Notes: a model not told the origin generated them from the letters alone. A stretch of DNA of 64,000 nucleotides from Paenibacillus xylanilyticus (GCF_013359935.1 NZ_JABMCB010000178.1:124001-188000), one strand, 5' to 3'; counted from the first letter of the stretch, positions 17,209 through 26,230 are shown. A program made the numbers and translations.

Positions 17209-19041
17209 ATGAACTTTATTCGTAACCTTATCCATAAAGCAGACCGAAGCAGCATGTACGTTGTTTTGCTGAGCTGCGCAGGCATCGGTATTTTTCTGTA
17301 TATGAACAAGTTATCTTACCTGCACCTCTCCACGGAGGAATGGGTTATGGTCTATACGATGCTGGGTGCCGCGCTAATCCTGGATTACTTCACCTTCCAG
17401 ATTCCTCCCAAAGGCAATCAGCAGTCTATGGACTCTTCCGTGTATCTTGCCTGTATCTTCATGTTTGGCGGCGCGTTCAGCCTGTCTGTGCTGTTGCCCG
17501 TTTCCCTCATTTTGTTAATCAAGGATCGCAAGCTTGCCTGGTGGAAACACATCGTTAATTTCAGCATCTACAGTCTTATGATAGCTGGAGCAGCCTCTGT
17601 ATTCATATGGACTGGCGGTGTTCCAGGCACACTCGATGGGTATAACCTGCTGCCTTATTTTGCTGCACTCGCAGCATACTTCATCATTAATACGATCACG
17701 CTCGGCTTGTTCTTTCATTTCTCCACCAAGGATGCCCTGCAGCAGATGAAGCGTGCATTCGTGACCGAGTCGCTGCTCGTGTATCTATGTACACTCATAT
17801 TGGCACTAGTGTTGACGATACTGGTCATCCATAACGGGATTCTGGGTCTGCTGCTCTATCTAAGTCTCAGTATTCTGTTATCCCATGCATTCAAACAGTT
17901 GTTCCTGATGTATCAGAGTATTGAAGAAAAGGCGAATACGGATCAGCGAACCGGCCTGTTTAACCACAGCTATTTCGAAAACATGCTGGAGAATGAACTG
18001 GCTGCTGCCCGTGCTGAAGGAACCCCGCTCTCGCTGGGACTAATTGATATTGATGATTTCAAAAAGTACAATGACCGCTTCGGTCACCTGCAGGGCGACA
18101 GCCTGCTCGCCCTTCTGGGAGACTTTCTCAACCGCAAGACGGAAGGCACGCAGATTACCGCGTTTCGTTACGGCGGGGAGGAGTTCACGTTACTCATGCC
18201 TGGCATGGAGCTGGACGAGGCTTATACATTTATGAACAGGCTGCGTAAGCAGCTGAATGATACCCCTTTTGAAGGAGTCGAGGTATTTCCGCACGGGTGT
18301 CTCTCCTTCTCCGCTGGAGTAGCACGATATCAGGTGGATATGTATAACAAATCACAGCTTGTGGATCAAGCGGACAAAGCACTCTACTATGCCAAAAAAC
18401 AGGGCAAAAACAACGTGCACCGTCACGGCAGCAATGACGGCATGGAGCATGAGATTGATCTGGTACAGGATGTGCGGGATATCGAGCAGCAGCTCAACCT
18501 GTTCAGATACAAGGATATCGATACATTTAAGCACTCCAAAAGAGTGTACAAATATGCCCTCGACCTTAGCGAGCAGCTGGAGCTCGACAACGTGGAGAAA
18601 CGGCGGTTTGTACTGGGTGCACTGATCCATGATATCGGTAAACTTGAAATTCCGTGGTCCATCCTGAACAAAAAGGAAAAGCTTACTGCGGAGGAATGGG
18701 AAACGATCAAGGGACATGTCACCTGGGGCAAAAAAATGGTGATGACCAACGAACGTTTCACGGATCTGATCCCGTATATTGAATTGCATCATGAGCGGTT
18801 TGACGGCAAAGGATATCCCTACGGTTTAAGAGACCGTGAAATTCCCCGCTTGTGCCGAATGCTGACGGTCATTGATTCATTCGACGCCATGACCACCGAA
18901 CGACCGTATCAGAAAACCAAAACCGTGGATGAAGCGATCAACGAACTTCGGGCATGTTCGGGCTCCCAATTTGACCCTGAGCTGGCGGAGCTTTTCATCC
19001 GTTACATTCAGAAAAAGACGGCGCAGCAGCTGCTATCCTAA
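17209..19041 (+). CDS. Membrane GGDEF + HD-GYP protein (c-di-GMP turnover)
   Basis: A 610-residue protein with a membrane region of about six to eight helices (residues 18-235), a GGDEF domain (about 240-400) and an HD-GYP domain (about 425-605). The GGDEF active site reads RYGGEEF, so synthesis of cyclic di-GMP looks possible; no RxxD inhibition site is present five residues upstream. The HD-GYP part has HDIGK, HHERFDGKGYP and DSFDAMTTERPY, the residues of an active metal-dependent phosphodiesterase. Both activities in one chain suggests switching by a membrane signal. AGGAG lies 8 bases before the ATG. Monocistronic between two terminators. Confidence 0.93.
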   Translation: MNFIRNLIHKADRSSMYVVLLSCAGIGIFLYMNKLSYLHLSTEEWVMVYTMLGAALILDYFTFQIPPKGNQQSMDSSVYLACIFMFGGAFSLSVLLPVSLILLIKDRKLAWWKHIVNFSIYSLMIAGAASVFIWTGGVPGTLDGYNLLPYFAALAAYFIINTITLGLFFHFSTKDALQQMKRAFVTESLLVYLCTLILALVLTILVIHNGILGLLLYLSLSILLSHAFKQLFLMYQSIEEKANTDQRTGLFNHSYFENMLENELAAARAEGTPLSLGLIDIDDFKKYNDRFGHLQGDSLLALLGDFLNRKTEGTQITAFRYGGEEFTLLMPGMELDEAYTFMNRLRKQLNDTPFEGVEVFPHGCLSFSAGVARYQVDMYNKSQLVDQADKALYYAKKQGKNNVHRHGSNDGMEHEIDLVQDVRDIEQQLNLFRYKDIDTFKHSKRVYKYALDLSEQLELDNVEKRRFVLGALIHDIGKLEIPWSILNKKEKLTAEEWETIKGHVTWGKKMVMTNERFTDLIPYIELHHERFDGKGYPYGLRDREIPRLCRMLTVIDSFDAMTTERPYQKTKTVDEAINELRACSGSQFDPELAELFIRYIQKKTAQQLLS

Positions 19042-19078
19042 CGTTTGCCTAACTACAAAATCCCTAGATAACGCCAAA

Positions 19079-19120
19079 GCGCTACCCCCGGTCCATTGGG
19101 GATAGCGCCATTTTCATTTT
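19079..19120 (+). terminator. Terminator after the GGDEF/HD-GYP gene
   Basis: GCGCTACCCC (19079-19088) pairs with GGGGATAGCGC (19098-19108) with one bulge, followed by CATTTTCATTTTAT. Confidence 0.8.
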
Positions 19121-19170
19121 ATCGTTGGATAAATCATTGAAATCCAGAGCGGTTCCTGAACCGATTCCAA

Positions 19171-19338
19171 TTAACGAGCAGTATTCAGTTCATGTGAAGT
19201 TTGATGCAGCTCTTTGATCATCTGCTGCAAAAACATGTTATCCTGGCGACTGATTCCGTGCTGATTGTCTTGAAGAAGCATTTGATGAATATTCTTCTTG
19301 AGCAACTCACTACGACGTTCCAATACCTCTTGATTCAT
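19171..19338 (-). CDS. Small helical protein, family unknown
   Basis: A 55-residue protein starting MNQEVLERRSELLKKNIHQM, rich in Gln, Leu and charged residues and probably one or two helices. AAGGAG is 13 bases before the ATG at 19338; an ATG at 19362 is also in frame. The length and helical look recall Spo0E-type phosphatases, but the SxxLD signature of that family is absent, so I do not assign it. Lies opposite the two-component system promoter region. Confidence 0.5.
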   Translation of the reverse strand: MNQEVLERRSELLKKNIHQMLLQDNQHGISRQDNMFLQQMIKELHQTSHELNTAR

Positions 19339-19463
19339 GTTGTTGCGTTCACTCCTTAACATGGTTTGTCATGAATTCACGTTCTATATAAGTATAAAGA
19401 ACCTTCCGCCTCAGGGAAAACGGGCACAGCTCCCCTCTGCCTCATGCATCAAGCCTCACACTC

Positions 19464-19489
19464 CGTGACATTCTGTCACGACATGTCGT
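19464..19489. promoter_or_regulatory. Two overlapping palindromes upstream of the two-component system
   Basis: CGTGACA-TTC-TGTCACG (19464-19480) is a perfect 7-3-7 inverted repeat, and ACGACATGTCGT (19478-19489) is a perfect 12-bp palindrome sharing its last three bases. They lie 140-160 bp before the histidine kinase gene and 130 bp from the small divergent gene. Likely operators; the binding factor is unknown. Confidence 0.5.
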
Positions 19490-19626
19490 TCTTAGATATC
19501 CTTCTATATACTCCCTGATCCACCCACAAATCCTTCGAGACCTACAGACTAGGTACCCGGGACAGGTTGGGTTATAATGGGGCATAGATTCGAACAAAGA
19601 GTCGATATCAAAGGAGTTCTTGATAC

Positions 19627-20457
19627 ATGTCCTACAAACAAATCAAGTGGATGATCCTGCTGATCCCTACATTAACCGTTGGTCTATGGGAATACATACG
19701 TCACCAATTTTTGATGCCCCATCTCTCCATGGATGCGGGAAATTGGCTGACTCCCGTTATCGTATACCTCGTTAGCGTCACCCTGCTGAGCCGTCTGTTC
19801 AAGATGCTGGAAGGCGCAAGAGCAGCGCTGGAACAGGAACGCGCCTCCAAGGCCGCTCTTGAGGCGCGTGACCAGCTGGCTCGCGAGCTTCATGACGGCA
19901 TTGCCCAATCGCTCTTTCTCCTGTCTGTCAAAACCGATAAGGCCGAGCGTGGATTGGCCGGCAGCGGCCACGAGCATGAAATCCAGGAAATTCGCGAGAC
20001 CGTGCATGAAGTAAATGCCTATGTCAGGCAGGCGATCGCACAGCTGCGATATGTCCCCGGGAATGCTGCCGTGCTCACAGGGGCCTCTCTTCATGAACAG
20101 GCCGAATCATTAATTCAGGAAACTGTACCGGGAGCCCGGGTCCATTGGGTCCTGGATAGCACCTTTTTTTCACCCAAAGAACAAGTTGAGCTCCTTGCCT
20201 GTATTCGAGAAGGCTTGATTAACGTGCGTAAACACGCCCAGGCCACCGAAGTGCGGGTGGAGGCAGAGGGCAACCCCTTCTCCTGGTCTGTTTGCATTCA
20301 GGATAACGGAGTAGGAGTCAGTGGCGATCCGATGCATCTTAAGGACCGGTATGGATTACGGATTACGAAGGAACGAGCCATTCAGATGGGCTGGTCCTTT
20401 ACTCTGGATTCCAAACCCGGCTTAACACGAATGACGATTGGTAAGGGGGACGTTTGA
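19627..20457 (+). CDS. Sensor histidine kinase, HisKA_3 (NarL-partner) type
   Basis: A 276-residue kinase with two N-terminal membrane helices (about residues 8-25 and 38-58) and almost no extracellular loop, as in cell-envelope 'intramembrane-sensing' kinases. A short coiled coil leads to the phosphoacceptor motif ARELHDGIAQSL (His about residue 97) and an HATPase domain with IQDNGVGVSGD. AAGGAG precedes the ATG. One base separates its stop from the response regulator start. The stimulus is unknown; neighbouring copper genes are a possible target. Confidence 0.9.
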   Translation: MSYKQIKWMILLIPTLTVGLWEYIRHQFLMPHLSMDAGNWLTPVIVYLVSVTLLSRLFKMLEGARAALEQERASKAALEARDQLARELHDGIAQSLFLLSVKTDKAERGLAGSGHEHEIQEIRETVHEVNAYVRQAIAQLRYVPGNAAVLTGASLHEQAESLIQETVPGARVHWVLDSTFFSPKEQVELLACIREGLINVRKHAQATEVRVEAEGNPFSWSVCIQDNGVGVSGDPMHLKDRYGLRITKERAIQMGWSFTLDSKPGLTRMTIGKGDV

Positions 20458-20458
20458 C

Positions 20459-21115
20459 ATGGAACATGTACGTGTACTGGTTGTCGATGACCACGCACAT
20501 GCGCGTGAAGCGATATGCAGCATTTTATCGGAAGACCGTCTGTTTGAAGTGATTGGTACGGCATCGAATGGACAGGAAGCATTGGAGCTGACCGAACAGT
20601 GGATGCCTGATCTCATCCTGATGGATGTGCAGATGCCCGATATGGATGGATTGGAGGCTACCCGGCTCATCAAGCTGCGTTTCCCTTACGTTATCATCGT
20701 TATGGTGACGGTCTCGGATGATGTAACGTATCTGTTCGAAGCACTGAAGCAAGGGGCACAAGGGTATTTGCTTAAAAATCTGTCTCCCTCCACCTGGCTT
20801 GAATATTTGCGTGCCATTGTGTCAGATGATGCACCGCTCAGCAAGGAACTGGCGTACCGGATATTGCAGGAGTTCCCTGCGCCACGCAGTGAAGATGTGC
20901 CGAATAACCCGCTGACTACGCGGGAATTGGAGATCCTTCAATGGGTATCTGCAGGTTATACGAACCGAGAAATTGCTGACCAGCTTGGTATTTCGGATCA
21001 AACGGTAAAGAACCATCTCAAAAATATTTTGCAGAAGCTGCAGCTCGAAAATCGGGTTCAACTGACCCGGTATGCGCTCGAAAGCGGCCTCGCTGGACGC
21101 AAACTGCGCAAATAG
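20459..21115 (+). CDS. NarL/LuxR-type response regulator
   Basis: A 218-residue cytoplasmic regulator. The receiver domain has VVDDHAHARE (acidic pair), the phosphorylated Asp in LILMDVQMPDMDG (about residue 54) and the Lys in GYLLKNLS. A LuxR-type HTH follows (LTTRELEILQWVSAGYTNRE to about residue 205). I chose ATG 20459 because AAGGGGGA sits 8 bases upstream and the protein then begins at the receiver strand. Pairs with the kinase encoded just upstream. Confidence 0.93.
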   Translation: MEHVRVLVVDDHAHAREAICSILSEDRLFEVIGTASNGQEALELTEQWMPDLILMDVQMPDMDGLEATRLIKLRFPYVIIVMVTVSDDVTYLFEALKQGAQGYLLKNLSPSTWLEYLRAIVSDDAPLSKELAYRILQEFPAPRSEDVPNNPLTTRELEILQWVSAGYTNREIADQLGISDQTVKNHLKNILQKLQLENRVQLTRYALESGLAGRKLRK

Positions 21116-21273
21116 CAAGCATTCATGCTTTTGTCACAATTCATGGAATATAATCGTTTTTTTATAGCCCGATGTAGTCATACGCCGTTATTTTGGACAA
21201 AGTTATAATGGTATAGATTGTTATCGGCATCCGAAGAATAACTACAATTCTATAACCCGAGGGTGATGTTTTT

Positions 21274-22989
21274 TTGAGTTTAGGAAGTTTTACGATGAGA
21301 TTGGGCAAACGGCACTGGACCGTAATGGTCTCTCTCCTGCTTCTGTGTTGTCTTGTCATGCCGCAATGGGCATCAGCTCATGCTTATATTGTTAAGGCTT
21401 CACCAGGAGAGAACGAGCAGGTGGCCACTGCTCCAGAGCGTCTGACGCTGGAGTTTAATGAATCGTTGCAGACGGCCTTTTATGATATTAAAATTACCGC
21501 ACCTGACGGTACACAGGCCGATGACGGCAATGTACAGATAGATGCAGAGCGTCCCCACATTCTTGAAACGGGACTGCGCACCGGACTTGGCAACGGTACA
21601 TATGCCGTCAGCTGGAAAGCTGTATCGGCTGATGGTCACCCCATTCAGGGAGCCTATGTGTTCCATATCGGTGAACCCTCAGGCTCGCCTGCCGGACTGG
21701 CGGATCTGACCTCCGGCACAGGTCAGGCTGGCGGGCCGATCAAATGGATTCTGTCCCTGACCGATTGGATCCAGTATCTTGGATTATCCGTCATCCTGGG
21801 CACGCTCGCCTTCCTGCTCTTCCGGATCGCTCCGGCATCCATGGCGAGAGAACCCATGGAAGTGCCCGGCAGCTATAAGCTGTTATGGATCAGCTATGCC
21901 GCTGCTTCTGTCGCAGCGATCATCAGTTTGCCGCTGAATACCCTGTATGAATCAGGGGTATCTCTCAATGAATTCAGCTGGGGACTGATGGGCAGTGCCT
22001 TGAAGCTGACGTCCTTTGGCCTCATTTGGATGGCACAAATGCTCATTCTGATGCTGCTTGCAGTCACAATTCTGTCAGGATATGACCGGGATCGCTCTTT
22101 GAAGATCCGCATCTGGTCATCTTATGGTTCATTGGTACTTGTACTGGGATGGCTGCTCACGCATGCTATGACAGGTCATCCTGCCGCAGCCGAGCAGCGT
22201 GGACTTGCCATAACCATGGACTATGTCCACCTGATTGCAGCAGCATTCTGGATTGGTGCCCTGACGGCCATGGCGGTTTGTCTGCCTCCACTAGCTGACA
22301 AGCTTCCTCCGAAGGTACGAGGAGAGGTGTATTGGGGAGCTATCCGCCGTTTTGCAGCTTGGGGCATTGGTGCTGTAGCCGCTCTGGTTGCTACAGGGAT
22401 CTATAGCAGTTTGGTCATTTTACCCGAACCTGTACTGACGTCCCTGTTCACCACCACTTATGGTTATGTGCTGCTCGCGAAGATCGTTTTACTGCTGGTG
22501 ATGATTGCATTCGCATGGCGCCATGCCCGAACGGCCAGACAGGGCAAGGATAACAGACTCGCAGGCAGTCTTAAAGCAGAGCTCGCTATAGGTGCCGTTG
22601 TGCTGGCTCTGGCTGCTGTACTCACCCATCTGTCCCCCGGCCAGCCTGAAGCCGCTGGCCCATTCAAGGAAGTACAAACCACAGAGGATGGCTCAGCGAT
22701 CACGCTCCAGGTCAGCCCGAATGTTACGGGCGAGAATCAGTTTGAGGTTGGCGTAAAGAGACCTGACGGCAGCATTGTGAATGATCTGGAACAAATCACG
22801 TTAACGCTGACCCATCTGGATATGGATATGGGTATCTATGAAGTCACCATTCCGAAAAATGATACCGGAGTCTATCAGGCTGAAGAATACATCTCCATGC
22901 CTGGACGATGGAGCATTAAGGTTCACCTGCTGACCCGGTCACTGGATTCGCTGGACGCCGAGTTCGAGATCGACACAGCCAATCCATAG
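21274..22989 (+). CDS. CopC-CopD fusion copper protein (YcnJ-like)
   Basis: A 571-residue exported membrane protein. After a signal peptide ending ASA, the mature chain begins HAYIVKASPGENE, where the N-terminal His is a known copper ligand of CopC domains. A CopC domain (about 36-130), a CopD membrane domain with eight or so helices (about 155-430) and a C-terminal beta-rich YtkA-like domain follow. YcnJ proteins import copper. Start TTG at 21274 has GAGGGTGATG upstream; ATG at 21295 with AGGAAG is an alternative. The next gene encodes a YcnI-like protein, the same partner as in Bacillus. Confidence 0.88.
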   Translation: MSLGSFTMRLGKRHWTVMVSLLLLCCLVMPQWASAHAYIVKASPGENEQVATAPERLTLEFNESLQTAFYDIKITAPDGTQADDGNVQIDAERPHILETGLRTGLGNGTYAVSWKAVSADGHPIQGAYVFHIGEPSGSPAGLADLTSGTGQAGGPIKWILSLTDWIQYLGLSVILGTLAFLLFRIAPASMAREPMEVPGSYKLLWISYAAASVAAIISLPLNTLYESGVSLNEFSWGLMGSALKLTSFGLIWMAQMLILMLLAVTILSGYDRDRSLKIRIWSSYGSLVLVLGWLLTHAMTGHPAAAEQRGLAITMDYVHLIAAAFWIGALTAMAVCLPPLADKLPPKVRGEVYWGAIRRFAAWGIGAVAALVATGIYSSLVILPEPVLTSLFTTTYGYVLLAKIVLLLVMIAFAWRHARTARQGKDNRLAGSLKAELAIGAVVLALAAVLTHLSPGQPEAAGPFKEVQTTEDGSAITLQVSPNVTGENQFEVGVKRPDGSIVNDLEQITLTLTHLDMDMGIYEVTIPKNDTGVYQAEEYISMPGRWSIKVHLLTRSLDSLDAEFEIDTANP

Positions 22990-23018
22990 TTTCTAATAAA
23001 AGAGAGGGGTAATTTATT

Positions 23019-23801
23019 TTGAAAAGAACATCCTGGACTTCCAAACTTACATCCACTATAGCAGCAGGTGCTGCAGCGCTGATGCTGTTCGCCGGCTTCG
23101 CAAGTGCACACGTCACTGTCAGCCCAACGGCTGCACAGACGAGCGCATGGCAAACGTACACAATCAAAATCCCTTCGGAGAAGGACCTGCCAACAACCAA
23201 AATTACGATGAAGGTTCCGGAAGGTGTGGCGTTCAAGCAATATCAGCCACTGGCTGGGTGGAAAATCACAACAGAGAAAAACAGTTCCAACGAAGTGACA
23301 TCGATTACTTGGGAAGTGGATGGCGATAACGAAGGTATCCTCGCTGGACAGTTCCAGCAATTTAACTTTGTTGTCCAAAATCCGGATACAGCAACGGAAG
23401 TAGCTTGGGACGCCTTCCAATACTATAGTGATGGCAGCATCGTGGAGTGGACAGGCCAGCCGAGTGACAGCACACCTCACAGTATTACGACCATTAGTGA
23501 AGATCCTGCAGCGGCAGGCAATCAAGCCACAACGGGCGGTCATGATAGTGCAGGTACAGCCGGAAATGCAAACGATGACGAAGCAGCCGCTGGAGACAAC
23601 AATGCTGCAGATGATACCAAGGCAGACGATGATACCACTCTTGGCGATGCGTTGAACGACACGGTTACAGGAGAGCCCAATAACACCGATAGTGATCCAG
23701 GTACATTGAAGCTTCAGCAGGCCACGCTGATTGTATCCATTCTGGCATTAATCATGTCCTTCCTGGGCATCGCGCTCGCCACACGCCGCAAAAAGAGATA
23801 A
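23019..23801 (+). CDS. YcnI-family membrane-anchored copper-binding protein
   Basis: A 260-residue protein starting at TTG 23019 with GAGAGGGG upstream. The signal peptide ends ASA and the mature chain begins HVTVSPTAAQTSAW, the copper-ligand His of the DUF1775/YcnI domain (about residues 31-160). A low-complexity Asp/Ala/Asn/Thr linker (about 165-225) leads to one C-terminal helix and the basic tail RRKKR, so the domain is tethered outside the membrane. It lies 29 bp after the CopC-CopD gene and is likely cotranscribed with it. Confidence 0.9.
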   Translation: MKRTSWTSKLTSTIAAGAAALMLFAGFASAHVTVSPTAAQTSAWQTYTIKIPSEKDLPTTKITMKVPEGVAFKQYQPLAGWKITTEKNSSNEVTSITWEVDGDNEGILAGQFQQFNFVVQNPDTATEVAWDAFQYYSDGSIVEWTGQPSDSTPHSITTISEDPAAAGNQATTGGHDSAGTAGNANDDEAAAGDNNAADDTKADDDTTLGDALNDTVTGEPNNTDSDPGTLKLQQATLIVSILALIMSFLGIALATRRKKR

Positions 23802-23832
23802 CACGCGGTCTTATATATTGGTTAACGTAACA

Positions 23833-23880
23833 AAAGAGCCCTGGCAGGTATAAAGTGTACTCTATGTGAAAGACATTTCT
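23833..23880 (+). repeat. Left inverted end of a degraded IS3-type element
   Basis: The segment around TGGCAGGTATAAAGTGTAC is an imperfect inverted copy of 26402-26449. Shared core: GTACACTTTATA, TGCCA and GGCTC in the same order, with an outer AAAGAGCC/GGCTCCTTT match. It starts 32 bp after the ycnI-like gene. Together the two ends bracket the AT-rich protease segment. Confidence 0.6.
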
Positions 23881-23910
23881 TAAAAAAAAAGACTTACATG
23901 GCTTTAAGAA

Positions 23911-23947
23911 GGTGAGCTCTGTATGCTACAGAGCTCACCTTTTTTTT
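23911..23947 (+). terminator. Strong terminator
   Basis: A perfect 13-bp stem (23911-23923 with 23927-23939), 3-nt loop and eight T. It lies just inside the left IS end and could be the original terminator of the copper operon or belong to the inserted segment. Confidence 0.9.
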
Positions 23948-24027
23948 AATTCCATTGGTATCTGTATTGACTATAATAAGTTAATTTCTCACCCGCCTTT
24001 TTTAAGGGCTGATGAGACAGCCCTCTT

Positions 24028-24522
24028 CTACTTCTCATCTTCAATAACTTCAATCCTTTGAGTGTTCGTTTTGATGGTATATTTTTGTGCCTTGTCGCCC
24101 TTGTTTATAGTAAATTCAGCAACAGCAGATATTTCATAGATGCCAGGCTCCTTAATTTTGTAATTGTATTTCTCTGGGATGCTAGTCTTTCCTAGAATTT
24201 CACGGATCTTCCCTACATCGGTAACAAAAAAAGAATTAATCTGTTGTCCACTGCTGTCTTTGACCAGAAACGTGAACAATTTCTCCCTGCTAGCTATTTG
24301 CAGTGTTTGATTGGAATTCACTTCAAAACTACCTTTGACCGTAAACATTTGATTGGACTTTACTTTCTTTGGAGCCGAGATAATGGCTGAGAACAGGGCT
24401 TCCTCTTTGTTTTCCAATTTTGATGATCCCTCCCATGCATTCGTCATCATAACTTTACCCTCATGTAAGAATTGGAAACTATAAAAATTCAGTAAAACAA
24501 CCACAGCTATAAATACTTTCAA
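24028..24522 (-). CDS. Secreted beta-sandwich-like protein of unknown function
   Basis: A 164-residue exported protein starting at TTG 24522 with GGGAGGTGA upstream. An N-terminal hydrophobic segment (residues 2-18) is followed by a mature part rich in beta strands with paired motifs such as LFTFLVKDSSGQQI and EPGIYEISAVAEFTI, suggestive of an Ig-like or BsuPI-like inhibitor fold. The resemblance to BsuPI is weak. Base composition is clearly more AT-rich than the flanking operons. It is divergent from the S1 protease gene, both lying between the IS ends. A protease partner or inhibitor role is possible but unproven. Confidence 0.7.
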   Translation of the reverse strand: MKVFIAVVVLLNFYSFQFLHEGKVMMTNAWEGSSKLENKEEALFSAIISAPKKVKSNQMFTVKGSFEVNSNQTLQIASREKLFTFLVKDSSGQQINSFFVTDVGKIREILGKTSIPEKYNYKIKEPGIYEISAVAEFTINKGDKAQKYTIKTNTQRIEVIEDEK

Positions 24523-24759
24523 GCTAATTCACCTCCCTTGTAATCAGACGTAGATACTTCATAATTTTTTTCATAAATCAAGATATTTTAATAATAAAAT
24601 CATAATATGTTATTTTATTTAAATAAATTAAATACAAATAATGTTTTATATTATATAATATTACATAAAAGGCGAAGTAAAAAAGGAGGGATTTTCAACT
24701 TATTAGTAGCTTCGTCTGCAATTTTGCTGGACAATCTTCTAATACGAAAGAGAAAGGAT

Positions 24760-24789
24760 TCCTAACATGAAAATAAAAAAATAATAGGT
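24760..24789 (+). other. Out-of-frame natural start and A7 tract before the protease gene
   Basis: AAAGGATT (from about 24753) precedes ATG 24767, which opens MKIKK and then hits TAA after a run of seven A (24775-24781). With eight A the same ATG would run MKIKKIIGLIALTSSMLL, an ideal signal peptide joined to the protease. Confidence 0.75.
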
Positions 24790-26166
24790 TTGATTGCTCT
24801 AACTTCTTCTATGCTACTCAGTCCCAATATGAGTGGCATTTCAAGTGCAGAAGCCAACAATAATGATTATGGATGGAAAACCTTAACTGGTTCAATCTGG
24901 GATATTGCAGAAGTCACACAGAAAAACAATTTGAATGAAACTCCGTATCCCTTACAAATGGTAGATTCTCCAGAAAAACTCCAAACAACATCCCTTTTAA
25001 AAAATTATGTGGAAAAAAACCGAATTAAGTATGATATTCCTATAATTAAAAATTTAATAGAAAACGAACCTACAAAGTTCTCGGGACATTATTATGCTGA
25101 AGATACGGGAAGTGTGGTAGTGCAGATTACCCAGGATTCTGAACAATTAAAAACCAAGGTTCTAAACTCTGTTCAAAATTGTGATAAAGTTGAATTTCAA
25201 ATCACAAAGTTTTCTTGGCAAGATATTGAGAATGCCAAGAAAACAATTAGAGAAAATGTTAAACCAGGTACCGTACGCGCCCTTATTCCCGATGTACAAA
25301 ATAATAAACTAATTATCGCGATGGATGAAGATGCTAAATTAACTGAAGAATCAGTTGCTACTCTTGTTAAACAGTCTGATATGCTTGAATTTACTACTTT
25401 ACCAGCCTCTTCACTGACGGTTGAAACGGATAATACTCATTACGGTTCACAGTTTCCTATGGGGTCTAAAATAGGAGGCAATTACCGAAAGGTAAGTGAA
25501 GACAGTTATCAATATAGCGTGTGTACAGCTGGCTACTTCGGTGTAAATCAAAACAACAAAGAGGTATTAGTTACATCCGGTCATTGTCAACCAACAGACA
25601 CAGTCAATGCTTGGTACCAACCCACTTGGAGTTCTTCTACTATTGGTAATTTCACATTCCGAACAACCTCTTCGGGGGACGGCTCAAATGCTTCTTCGGA
25701 TGCAGGATATATAACATTGAACTCCGATTATTCAGGACGCCCAAGAGTTCCCTATCCATCAACTTCAAATATGGCTATGATTACTGGTGTATATGTTAGC
25801 GACACTCCCGGGGATACAGTGTACCTAAGAGGAGCAAATAGCGGTACTACTACTTCAGGAAAAATTGCTTATTCAAACGTTGATATTTATTGGGGAGGGA
25901 ATGGGTACGGTTACAAACACAACGAAGTACTTGCGACAGGGTATACTTCTATGGGAGGTGACAGTGGAGGTCCTATTTTGACCAACTACGCCTACGACAA
26001 TTCTTTGCAAGGCTGGACATTTGACTTGGCCGGTACTCATACTGGCGTTGTAACTTTAACTAGTAATCAAAGCCCTATCCCACCTGGAACTTATAAAGTG
26101 TATGAGCCCATTTGGACTACCTACAGTGATTTAAATTTGTCAGGAATCACAGTTATTTCTAAATAA
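24790..26166 (+). CDS. Secreted S1-family serine protease (alpha-lytic/streptogrisin-like) with pro-region
   Basis: As read the frame opens at TTG 24790 and gives 458 residues. Residues about 1-25 are the rest of a signal peptide, about 40-210 an alpha-lytic-like pro-region, and the rest a chymotrypsin-fold domain. The catalytic triad is visible: His in VTSGHC, Asp in NASSDAGYI and Ser in MGGDSGGPI. The proper start, ATG 24767 with its ribosome site, is one A out of frame, so this copy is either frameshifted, phase-variable at the A tract, or has a sequencing error. AT-rich, inside the IS-bracketed insert, followed by its own terminator. Cleaves extracellular proteins by family. Confidence 0.88.
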   Translation: MIALTSSMLLSPNMSGISSAEANNNDYGWKTLTGSIWDIAEVTQKNNLNETPYPLQMVDSPEKLQTTSLLKNYVEKNRIKYDIPIIKNLIENEPTKFSGHYYAEDTGSVVVQITQDSEQLKTKVLNSVQNCDKVEFQITKFSWQDIENAKKTIRENVKPGTVRALIPDVQNNKLIIAMDEDAKLTEESVATLVKQSDMLEFTTLPASSLTVETDNTHYGSQFPMGSKIGGNYRKVSEDSYQYSVCTAGYFGVNQNNKEVLVTSGHCQPTDTVNAWYQPTWSSSTIGNFTFRTTSSGDGSNASSDAGYITLNSDYSGRPRVPYPSTSNMAMITGVYVSDTPGDTVYLRGANSGTTTSGKIAYSNVDIYWGGNGYGYKHNEVLATGYTSMGGDSGGPILTNYAYDNSLQGWTFDLAGTHTGVVTLTSNQSPIPPGTYKVYEPIWTTYSDLNLSGITVISK

Positions 26167-26181
26167 AAGAGAGTAAACACT

Positions 26182-26220
26182 AGGCCCAAGTTTTTGTCAA
26201 AGGACTCGGGCCTTTTATTT
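26182..26220 (+). terminator. Terminator after the protease gene
   Basis: AGGCCCAAGT pairs with ACTCGGGCCT (one mismatch), followed by TTTTATTTTC. Confidence 0.85.
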
Positions 26221-26230
26221 TCTGTCTCTG

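Noticed and set aside
19171..19338. Assignment as Spo0E-like
   Set aside because: Size fits but the SxxLD signature seen at 46546 and 46967 is missing.
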